Positions 1-5,300 of a stretch of 5,300 nucleotides of DNA are shown here, piece after piece. Origin of the DNA: CAZQQN01 sp964549595 (lineage in GTDB: Bacteria; Bacteroidota; Bacteroidia; CAILMK01; CAYYUA01); the NCBI GenBank assembly GCA_964549595.1, contig CAZJWK010000151.1:1-5300 (forward strand), written 5' to 3'. Below the pieces are notes generated by a model. It saw only the letters and a program-made list of their open reading frames with translations, made no database searches and was not told the DNA's origin. Numbering within the stretch: the stretch's first letter is position 1; every line of letters begins with the position of its first letter. The translations under genes and the position numbers were made by a program.

Positions 1-195
1 TATATCAAAATAAACAGCAAAACACAATGCCACTGCGGTTAAACCTCTTTTAATTCCCAGCCATAGGGAGCAAAAAAGCACTATTTTATAAGGTAGTAGT
101 TTATGATATACCCGGCAGTATTTTTAACAAGCTTTCATTCAATGATTTTGTTAACGGCCAGATAGAAGGACCAATCAGGGAAAGCCTCATTATCC
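1..195. other. Left-edge region with no confident gene
   Basis: On the plus strand all three frames meet a stop early (TAA at 11-13, 40-42 and 51-53), so at most the last few codons of an upstream gene could be present; none is recognisable. The frame leading into menC is open from 54 but has no ATG, GTG or TTG before 225. On the minus strand a frame is open from about 125 to the edge and encodes two hydrophobic stretches (IVLFCSLWLGIK and GLTAVALCFAVYF). Its only usual start is a GTG near 86, so a divergent membrane-protein gene starting here is possible but not established. Confidence 0.3.
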
Positions 196-227
196 TTTTA
201 AAATGTCACCAAGGCATTTTAGTTTTG
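196..227 (+). promoter_or_regulatory. Candidate Bacteroidota-type promoter of menC
   Basis: TAGTTTTG at 220-227 matches the Bacteroidota -7 consensus TAnnTTTG exactly. A T-rich element (TTTT, 196-199) lies 20 bases upstream, about where a -33 TTTG-like element is expected, though it lacks the G. Transcription would start near 234, leaving a leader of roughly 27 bases before TTG 261 and making TTG 225, which lies inside the box, an unlikely start. Such short boxes occur by chance in AT-rich DNA, so this rests on position and the exact -7 match only. Confidence 0.35.
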
Positions 228-260
228 AAACCATTCGTGAAACAAAATCTAATACTTTCA

Positions 261-1337
261 TTGGCTAACTTAAAAGCCTGGATCTATCCCTATCAGTTGC
301 ATTTCAAAGGTCCTGCCGGCACTTCAAGGGGAACCATGCATCAAAAACAAGTGTATTACCTTTTCCTTAAGGACTTAGACAGTGGGCAAACCGGTATTGG
401 GGAATGTACCATTATTCCGGGGTTAAGCCTTGATGACCGGGAAGATTATGCTGAAAAGGTTTCGGCCACTGCCAATGCCATCAATGAAGGAGTAAGTTTT
501 GAGACCCTTGAGGATGATTTAAAGTATTTCCCATCCATCGTTTTTGGCCTGGAAACCGCCTATAATGACCTTCAAAAGGGAAGTCAAAGATTGATCTTTG
601 ATACGCCTTTTTATTACGGCCTGCAATCCATCAGAATTAATGGCCTGATCTGGATGAATGATTATGAAACCATGCTTCAGCAAATCAGGGAGAAGATCGA
701 AGCCGGGTTTGATTGCATCAAGCTCAAAATCGGAGCCATAGAATGGGCAAAAGAAATGGCTTTACTTGCTCACATTCGGGCAGACTATTCCCCCGATAAA
801 GTGGAAATACGGGTGGACGCTAATGGGGCCTTTAACCCTAAAGAAGCTTTTGAAAAATTGAAAGCGTTAGCCCGTTTCCAGGTACACTCCATTGAACAAC
901 CAATAGCACCCCGCCAGCCAGATCTCATAGCGCAAATCTGCCAGCAATCACCCGTTCCGGTGGCCTTGGATGAAGAATTAATAGGACGACAGGATATCGA
1001 TAACAAAAAAATCACGTTGGATACCATTCAACCCCAATACCTCATTCTCAAACCCGGTTTGATCGGTGGTTTCCGACAATCAGAGGAATGGGTTGAATTA
1101 GCGGAAAAAAGGCAAATTGATTGGTGGGTGACTTCGGCTTTAGAGTCCAACATCGGCTTAAATGCCATTGCCCAATGGGTATCACAGTGGGATATTGAAA
1201 TGCCCCAAGGTTTAGGCACAGGAGGTTTGTACACCAACAACATTCCTTCTCCGCTGGAGGTAGAAAACGGGTATATCAGCATCAATCCTGAGAAAAACTG
1301 GGATTTAAGCCTTTTCCAATCAACACAGGAAAAATGA
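261..1337 (+). CDS. menC: o-succinylbenzoate synthase (MenC), menaquinone biosynthesis
   Basis: Enolase-superfamily enzyme that dehydrates SHCHC to o-succinylbenzoate in cytoplasmic menaquinone synthesis. Numbered from the TTG at 261 (358 residues), the barrel shows the expected residues in order: K154-x-K156 in CIKLKIG (acid/base lysine), metal ligands D186 in VDANG, E212 in SIEQP and D237 in ALDEE, and K264 in LILKPG. SALESNIGLNAIAQW (about 293-307) and the N-terminal GTSRG loop also fit MenC. Length is normal and the catalytic set is complete. Start choice: the frame has no ATG before the conserved region. TTG 225, GTG 237 and TTG 261 are possible. I prefer 261 because it sits just before LKAW, where Bacteroidota MenC proteins usually begin, and because a -7-like promoter box overlaps TTG 225. 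The frame stays open back to 54 but without a usual start codon. Related dipeptide epimerases share the residues; the SALES motif and N-terminus favour MenC. A saccharopine dehydrogenase gene follows 70 bases downstream. Confidence 0.93.
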   Translation: MANLKAWIYPYQLHFKGPAGTSRGTMHQKQVYYLFLKDLDSGQTGIGECTIIPGLSLDDREDYAEKVSATANAINEGVSFETLEDDLKYFPSIVFGLETAYNDLQKGSQRLIFDTPFYYGLQSIRINGLIWMNDYETMLQQIREKIEAGFDCIKLKIGAIEWAKEMALLAHIRADYSPDKVEIRVDANGAFNPKEAFEKLKALARFQVHSIEQPIAPRQPDLIAQICQQSPVPVALDEELIGRQDIDNKKITLDTIQPQYLILKPGLIGGFRQSEEWVELAEKRQIDWWVTSALESNIGLNAIAQWVSQWDIEMPQGLGTGGLYTNNIPSPLEVENGYISINPEKNWDLSLFQSTQEK

Positions 1338-1369
1338 TACACTTCGTTTTCCATTTGCCCATCAATCCT

Positions 1370-1377
1370 CACCTTTG
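1370..1377 (+). promoter_or_regulatory. Possible internal promoter -7 box before saccharopine dehydrogenase
   Basis: CACCTTTG matches seven of eight positions of TAnnTTTG and sits 30 bases before ATG 1408. The region about 20 bases upstream is T-rich (GTTTT, 1346-1350) but has no clean TTTG. It could give the dehydrogenase its own expression within the 70-base gap behind menC. The match is weak enough to be chance, and no terminator hairpin is seen in that gap. Confidence 0.15.
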
Positions 1378-1407
1378 CCATGCAATGTGAACAATTCTTA
1401 TAGAAAA

Positions 1408-2751
1408 ATGAAGCAGATACTGGTTATTGGCGCCGGCCGAAGCACTTTCTTCCTCATAGATTATCTACTTAAGAAGGCCAAGCAATTTGGCTGGCAGATC
1501 ACTGTGGCTGACTTTTCAAGGGAAAACCTTGAAAAAAGCCTCGAGGGCATGAAGGGCATTACCACCAAAGTTCTGGATTTAGGGAATGCCCGGGAAAGGG
1601 GGGATTTAATTTCCCGGCAGGATGTGGTCATATCCATGGCTCCGCCCGACTTTCACGGAGAAATTGCCAAAGATTGTCTTTATCACGGGCAGCACTTATT
1701 AACAGCCTCTTATTTAAATACAGCCATTGAAGGCATTCACCAAGAAGCCAAAAGGAAGGGATTGCTTTTTCTCAATGAAATGGGGCTGGACCCGGGCCTG
1801 GATCACCTTTCCACTAAGCAGGCCATTGATAACCTGAAATCTAAAGGAGCTGAGATCAAAGGATTCCATTCTTATACCGGAGGTTTGATCGCCCCGGAAT
1901 CCGATGACAATCCCTGGCACTACAAAATAAGCTGGAATCCCTTGAATGTCGTTAAAGCAGGGCAGTCCTGGGCCCGTTACAAGGCCGGTGGGAAGCGTAA
2001 GGTTGTCCCTTATCATCAACTATTCAAACGGTTAGAAAAAATTGAGATTCCCGGTTATGGGAATTTTGAAGGTTACTATAACCGGAATTCCTTACCCTAT
2101 GAAAAATTATACGGCCTGGAAGGTCTGCAAAACTTAGTCAGAGGAACGCTTCGGAAAAAAGGTTTTTGCAGGGCCTGGGATTTATTAATTCAAACCGGTT
2201 TAACTTCAGATATTGAAGCCTTTGATCTCAACGGCAAAACTTTGGCTGGGTTTATTGATATGTTTTTACCGGAAGAGCCAGGTAAAAACCTCAAAACACG
2301 TTGGTGCCATTTCCTTGGCGTAGCGGAAAATGATGAAGCATTCCAAAAACTGGAATGGTTAGGACTGCTGGAAAACAAACCTATTAACCTTAATTTTGCC
2401 ACGCCTGCGGAAGTTTTAAAAACCGTCCTGGTTGATAAACTCGCCATGAAGGAGGATGACCGTGATTTAATTGCTATGGTCCATTACATGGAATTTGAAT
2501 TTCAGGGTCGCCGGATGCAGAGGAAAAGCTACCTAACCCTTGAAGGGGAAAATAGCAAGAAAACAGCCATGGCCAAAACGGTTGGATTGCCCCTGGGGAT
2601 TGCTACTGACCTCTTGATGCAAAATAAACTGCCATTAACAGGGGTCCATTTACCCATGTACCCGGATATTTACGAACCGGTTCTGGAAGCACTAAAAGGG
2701 TATGGCATCCTTTTTCATGAAGAAGATGAAGACCTGGAAAGTCAGGCATAA
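1408..2751 (+). CDS. Saccharopine dehydrogenase, LYS9 type (L-glutamate forming)
   Basis: Oxidoreductase of the saccharopine dehydrogenase (LYS9 / LKR-SDH C-half) family, expected to interconvert saccharopine and L-glutamate plus 2-aminoadipate semialdehyde with NAD(P). The direction, lysine breakdown or synthesis, cannot be told here; breakdown is usual in this phylum. Numbered from ATG 1408 (447 residues): an N-terminal Rossmann fold with ILVIGAGRS (4-12) and acidic D35 in VADFS; VVISMAPPDFH (73-83); the family signature EMGLDPGLDHL (124-134); SYTGGLIAPESDDNP (155-169) then YKISWNP, matching the LYS9 substrate-domain motif; and TVGLPLGIATDLL (391-403), the C-terminal return to the nucleotide domain. 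Length is as expected and no key block is missing. The frame can be read from TTG 1375, but residue 12 of that version is the ATG used here, immediately before the Rossmann strand and after an A-rich GAAAA stretch; no Shine-Dalgarno is visible. It lies 70 bases after menC on the same strand, probably partly co-transcribed, with no evident pathway link. Confidence 0.92.
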   Translation: MKQILVIGAGRSTFFLIDYLLKKAKQFGWQITVADFSRENLEKSLEGMKGITTKVLDLGNARERGDLISRQDVVISMAPPDFHGEIAKDCLYHGQHLLTASYLNTAIEGIHQEAKRKGLLFLNEMGLDPGLDHLSTKQAIDNLKSKGAEIKGFHSYTGGLIAPESDDNPWHYKISWNPLNVVKAGQSWARYKAGGKRKVVPYHQLFKRLEKIEIPGYGNFEGYYNRNSLPYEKLYGLEGLQNLVRGTLRKKGFCRAWDLLIQTGLTSDIEAFDLNGKTLAGFIDMFLPEEPGKNLKTRWCHFLGVAENDEAFQKLEWLGLLENKPINLNFATPAEVLKTVLVDKLAMKEDDRDLIAMVHYMEFEFQGRRMQRKSYLTLEGENSKKTAMAKTVGLPLGIATDLLMQNKLPLTGVHLPMYPDIYEPVLEALKGYGILFHEEDEDLESQA

Positions 2752-3892
2752 AAGCCATTCACCTAAAATTCTGGGATGAGTCAAAATTCCTACCATGCCT
2801 AAAAATATCTTTTTAAGGACTTGCCAACCAGGCATCAAAATTTTCAAGGTCAAATGAAACCCAACCCAATTTATTATTCTCATGAACTTCCAAGATGATG
2901 CTCTGACGAGCTTCTCTCAAAGCTAATAATTGGTATGCAAAGGGTATTGACCAGGCTTAAAACCGGGAGTAAAATTTGATCGTTAATGATGCGTACTCAA
3001 TTCTTGATTCATTGGTAATAATGCTATCCAAAACTATCCAGGATTTAAATTAAAATCGGTTTTTTGCTTTCATTTGGACGGATTTTTAGATTATAAATTA
3101 AGGCATCCTCCATTAACCTGAATCAAATAAAGCCAATTGATTTTCCCAGGAACCTTTAATTTTACGGAATGGGGATTCAGCCAATCAAATAAGCCTACTT
3201 TAACTCATAGATTTAACCGACCAAGTGTGATAAGGTTAGATAGTAGGGACAAAACCTAGGTAGGCCTTGCTTTAAAAAATATCAATAGCAACATGGTAAT
3301 CCTGGCTGTCCTAATCCTTCCGCTACTTTTAAAGCCATATAGGCTCTCATGGCTAGCGGTAAACTTCCTGAAGCAATATTCATGATTTTAGCTATTCGTA
3401 GCTTTCTGGTGTTGCCTTCTATTAAATGCAAAATGACCGACAAACAACCATCATAGTCCAACATGGGGTGTAAATACCTTTCCTTTCTTTAACTTTATGA
3501 TTATAGCCCAAAATCAACCCGAACGAACCCCGCAGGTTTAGCTATGACGCTTTTTGTCATCTAATAAGTTAACAAATCAGTAATATTTTCCAATAACTAC
3601 CAAAAGGTTTTCAATAAGGTTTACCTCAGAAAGGGTAGTTTATTCACCTCTAACGTAAAAAGGAAAAAAGTGAACCTTGAAGCCTAATACACCAGTTTAA
3701 ACATCTAAATCCAAACCAATCCGGTAAAGCAGGGACTGGTCAATACCCCATGGAATAGGCCTTCCAGTCAAGTCGAGTATTTTTAATGTTTTGAATCACA
3801 GCAAAGAGCGTTGATCAACCAAGCATGGGGTTTTAATTTAGTAGCCAAAATAAAAAATGTTCTAAAGTTTAAACACCTGGAGCTCTTGTGGC
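2752..3892. other. Long convergent intergenic region without a convincing gene
   Basis: About 1.1 kb between two converging transcription units. No frame has a recognisable family, start and length together. The minus strand holds several short open stretches with protein-like composition: 2813-3049 (78 codons with one internal TAA at 2957-2959), 3091-3204 (37 codons), 3282-3464 (60 residues from an ATG) and 3697-3795 (32 codons). They lie in different frames and are separated by stops, so a decayed gene or genes is possible but unproven. Small features: a hairpin ATGAC/GTCAT at 3544-3560; GACTGG/CCAGTC arms at 3734-3739 and 3764-3769; and AGTTTAAACA repeated directly at 3694-3703 and 3866-3875. 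No strong terminator is seen right after the dehydrogenase; the closest is a weak A/T-rich inverted repeat at about 2798-2818. No tRNA, rRNA or intact transposase is visible. Confidence 0.6.
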
Positions 3893-3925
3893 AAAATCCG
3901 ATTTAACGCCATCTGTTAAATTCGG
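3893..3925 (-). terminator. Probable intrinsic terminator of the LamG/T9SS gene
   Basis: Starting 15 bases after the TAA stop at 3940-3942, the minus strand reads CCGAATTTAAC, a seven-base loop (AGATGGC), then GTTAAATCGG and ATTTTG. The arms form ten base pairs with one bulged A. The following T run is only four long, and the stem is AT-rich except for its CCG/CGG base, so it may be weak. Position directly behind a stop codon is the strongest support. Confidence 0.5.
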
Positions 3926-3939
3926 TAATCTAAATCCAG

Positions 3940-5082
3940 TTACTCCTTGACGATCATCTTCTTTTTGATAATTTGATCGTCTGACTGAATTTGTAAGAAA
4001 TAAATGCCTTGGTCAAGATCATTAACTGGTATCGAGTTTCCTTTTATCAGGCCATGTTTAACTCGTTTCCCATGAATATTCAAAACTTTATACCGTAATG
4101 TTCCTTTTTCTCCATAATTTGGGATGAAAATTTTCAATTGACTGGAAAAGGGATTGGGATAGACGTCAATGGAAAGATGGTTTTGTTTATCACTTAAGCC
4201 TGACGTTTTTTGAACTTGGATAGTATCTTTTTCCGTGCATCCACTTCGATCTGTAATAGTAACTGAATACTTTCCAGCCGGGACCCTGCGCAATGTATCA
4301 TTGTTAGGCCCTCCCTGAAAGTCCCAATCATAACTATAAGGTGGATTACCACCTTCCACATTCACCCATGCTAATCCATCATTTGAGTTTCCATTGGCCG
4401 GCTCAGAACCTTTATTAACCTGAATGGGACAAGTTAATTTCCTCACTTCCCGATTAGTTATTACTCTTTTATAAATTCTGATATCGTCAACCTTTCCGTT
4501 AAAATGCCAACCCCGAACGGGATGTTTTCCTACTCGATATTCGGGTTGATCCGGTACTACAATAGTTTGATTTAGGGAGTCCTCAATTTTACCGTTTAAA
4601 TATAGTCTGGTAACCTCGTTTACTGAATCAAAAGAAGCTACAACATGGTACCAACGGTTATTATCTAATGCTGTTTTACCTGAAAAACGAAAATTCCTAC
4701 TTCCGGAGGGTCCGTCATAATTCATGATAAAAACTCTGGGTGTTTGTTTGTCTATCCCTATTTCAAAATTTTGATTTTTATTATTTTGAATATTAATGAT
4801 TCGATCTCCATTGTTAGGATCAAAGCTTTCATAGTTAACCCATAAGGAGATGGTGTATCCTTCATAATTTGATGGGTTAAGATCGGAATTTTGGTCAATT
4901 TTTAAGTAATCATCATTGCCATCAAAAAAATAAGCTTTGTTGCTGTCACCTCTCCTGTCTGTAGTTAGAGAAGCACCATTTACGGTCATATCATTATTAT
5001 TATTGGTAGCATCTTGAGCGTTTCCATTAAAAGGGTAATGTCCTATTAGGCCTTTGAGAAAATAGAATAAGTGGAGTAACAT
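3940..5082 (-). CDS. Secreted LamG / SprB-like / T9SS-sorted protein, N-terminus frameshifted
   Basis: Predicted cell-surface or secreted protein exported by the type IX secretion system; ligand and exact role unknown. In the 380-residue frame: a LamG/concanavalin A-like jelly roll at about 13-216 (GLIGHYPFNGNAQD, AYFFDGNDDYL, YTISLWV, NNRWYHVVASFD, LYLNGK, GKVDDIRIYKRVI); an SprB-like/PKD-like repeat at about 236-290 (VEGGNPPYSYDWDF, AGKYSVTITDRSGC); then a type A T9SS sorting domain at about 304-380 (IDVYPNPFSSQLKI, YKVLNIHGK, LDQGIYFLQI, ending KKMIVKE). Such domains are removed or anchored after outer-membrane passage. The in-frame ATG at 5082 gives only MLLHLFYFLK before the LamG domain, without a basic n-region or cleavage site. 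A proper signal peptide lies just upstream in another frame (5056-5125); removing one A at 5053-5055 would fuse it and give 394 residues. The gene is therefore probably frameshifted or missequenced. It runs against the plus-strand genes, with its own candidate promoter and terminator. Confidence 0.88.
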   Translation of the reverse strand: MLLHLFYFLKGLIGHYPFNGNAQDATNNNNDMTVNGASLTTDRRGDSNKAYFFDGNDDYLKIDQNSDLNPSNYEGYTISLWVNYESFDPNNGDRIINIQNNKNQNFEIGIDKQTPRVFIMNYDGPSGSRNFRFSGKTALDNNRWYHVVASFDSVNEVTRLYLNGKIEDSLNQTIVVPDQPEYRVGKHPVRGWHFNGKVDDIRIYKRVITNREVRKLTCPIQVNKGSEPANGNSNDGLAWVNVEGGNPPYSYDWDFQGGPNNDTLRRVPAGKYSVTITDRSGCTEKDTIQVQKTSGLSDKQNHLSIDVYPNPFSSQLKIFIPNYGEKGTLRYKVLNIHGKRVKHGLIKGNSIPVNDLDQGIYFLQIQSDDQIIKKKMIVKE

Positions 5083-5125
5083 TAAGTAAGATCAAGATAA
5101 AAAGGCCTTTAGTAGATAATTGCAT
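5027..5125 (-). pseudogene. Out-of-frame signal peptide of the LamG/T9SS protein
   Basis: A 32-codon frame starting at ATG 5125-5123 encodes a classic Sec signal peptide: n-region MQLSTK with one lysine, hydrophobic core GLFILILLNVTPLILF, then SQ at residues 23-24, the S/Q cleavage context common in Bacteroidota. After Q24 (5056-5054) this frame reads RPNRTLPF and stops at 5027-5029. If one A at 5053-5055 is dropped, Q24 continues directly into GLIGHYPFNG of the LamG domain. It is therefore best read as the true 5' end of the gene at 3940-5082, separated by a +1 insertion, not as an independent small gene. The ATG is preceded by an A-rich leader, usual where Shine-Dalgarno sequences are weak. 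A sequencing error, a true inactivating mutation, or slippage during expression are all possible. Confidence 0.8.
5048..5110. repeat. AGGCCTTT 8-base direct repeat spanning the frameshift
   Basis: On the plus strand AGGCCTTT occurs at 5048-5055 and again at 5103-5110, 55 bases apart. On the coding minus strand these are AAAGGCCT at codons 6-8 of the signal peptide (K-G-L) and AAAGGCCT exactly at the frameshift point. A frame-intact gene would need AAGGCCT at the second copy, so the extra A makes the two copies identical. This may be coincidence or a trace of misaligned repair. Confidence 0.4.
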
Positions 5126-5192
5126 TTTATGCTTTTTTTATTTACCCAAATGCTTTTAAACAAAAATGATAAAGAAACGCTTAAATTCTGGT

Positions 5193-5225
5193 TAAAGTTA
5201 AAAAAGGTTCACTTGCTGTCCAAAA
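5193..5225 (-). promoter_or_regulatory. Candidate promoter of the LamG/T9SS gene
   Basis: Read on the minus strand, TTTTG (5225-5221) is followed after exactly 20 bases by TAACTTTA (5200-5193), which fits the Bacteroidota -33/-7 arrangement with one mismatch at the last position of TAnnTTTG. A transcript starting near 5186 would have a leader of about 60 bases to ATG 5125, the signal-peptide start. That placement supports 5125 rather than 5082 as the intended translation start. Support is by position and consensus only. Confidence 0.3.
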
Positions 5226-5300
5226 CAATTTGAAAGTAAAAAAAGTGGTTCTACCACATTTTTTGTGGAAATTTAGTGCTGTGGTTTTACATGGGGCCTT

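Noticed and set aside
54..224. Open frame continuous with menC, possibly an N-terminal extension or fusion
   Set aside because: No ATG, GTG or TTG occurs in frame from 54 to 224, and MenC needs no such extension.
785..1381. Two minus-strand open frames (785-1027 and 1028-1381) opposite menC
   Set aside because: They are antisense to a complete, motif-bearing MenC and have no recognisable domains; composition follows from the sense codons.
1375..1407. TTG 1375 as start of saccharopine dehydrogenase
   Set aside because: Adds 11 residues (MPCNVNNSYRK) not expected before the Rossmann strand; ATG 1408 is a better codon directly before MKQILVIGAG.
1714..2447. Minus-strand open frames at 1714-2019 and 2190-2447
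   Set aside because: Antisense to the saccharopine dehydrogenase, cysteine/serine-rich shadow-type translations without family features.
2692..2883. Minus-strand 63-residue frame overlapping the end of saccharopine dehydrogenase
   Set aside because: Its second half is antisense to the real gene; the first half overlaps a different minus frame that looks more protein-like. No start signal.
3544..3560. ATGAC/GTCAT hairpin as a terminator
   Set aside because: Only five base pairs, with the T run in the loop rather than after the stem, and no gene ends nearby.
2752..3892. Insertion sequence or CRISPR array in the gene-poor region
   Set aside because: No regularly spaced repeats, no terminal inverted repeats with a target duplication, and no recognisable transposase motif.

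Overview
The window looks like chromosomal DNA of a member of the Bacteroidota, probably a Cytophagales/Cyclobacteriaceae-like marine or soil bacterium. Four things suggest this: a secreted protein with a type IX secretion (T9SS) C-terminal sorting domain and an SprB-like repeat; a MenC of the short Bacteroidota type beginning near LKAW..GTSRG; a LYS9-type saccharopine dehydrogenase; and start regions without Shine-Dalgarno sequences, with boxes resembling the Bacteroidota -7 consensus TAnnTTTG. The genus is inference.

Layout. Bases 1-260 hold no confident gene; they carry a candidate menC promoter and, on the minus strand at the left edge, a hydrophobic open frame that leaves the window. Bases 261-1337 (+) encode o-succinylbenzoate synthase (MenC, menaquinone biosynthesis). 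Bases 1408-2751 (+) encode a saccharopine dehydrogenase (lysine metabolism), 70 bases behind menC and probably co-transcribed at least in part. Bases 2752-3890 are about 1.1 kb without a convincing gene, holding short open stretches on the minus strand that could be decayed coding sequence. Bases 3940-5082 (-) encode a secreted LamG / SprB-like / T9SS-sorted protein that converges on the plus-strand pair and is followed by a plausible terminator hairpin (3893-3925). Bases 5126-5300 are its upstream region, with a candidate promoter.

The most informative observation is in the secreted gene. The in-frame ATG (5082) gives a protein with no proper signal peptide. Directly upstream, in another frame, an ATG at 5125 opens a textbook signal peptide ending in FSQ, which would join the LamG domain if one A in the AAA run at 5053-5055 were absent. 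Either the gene carries a one-base frameshift (real or a sequencing error) or its export depends on slippage.

The menC and saccharopine dehydrogenase genes are metabolic housekeeping genes without an obvious functional link. The secreted protein is an independent unit. I see no CRISPR array, rRNA, tRNA, intact insertion sequence or recognisable defence or novel multi-gene system in the window.
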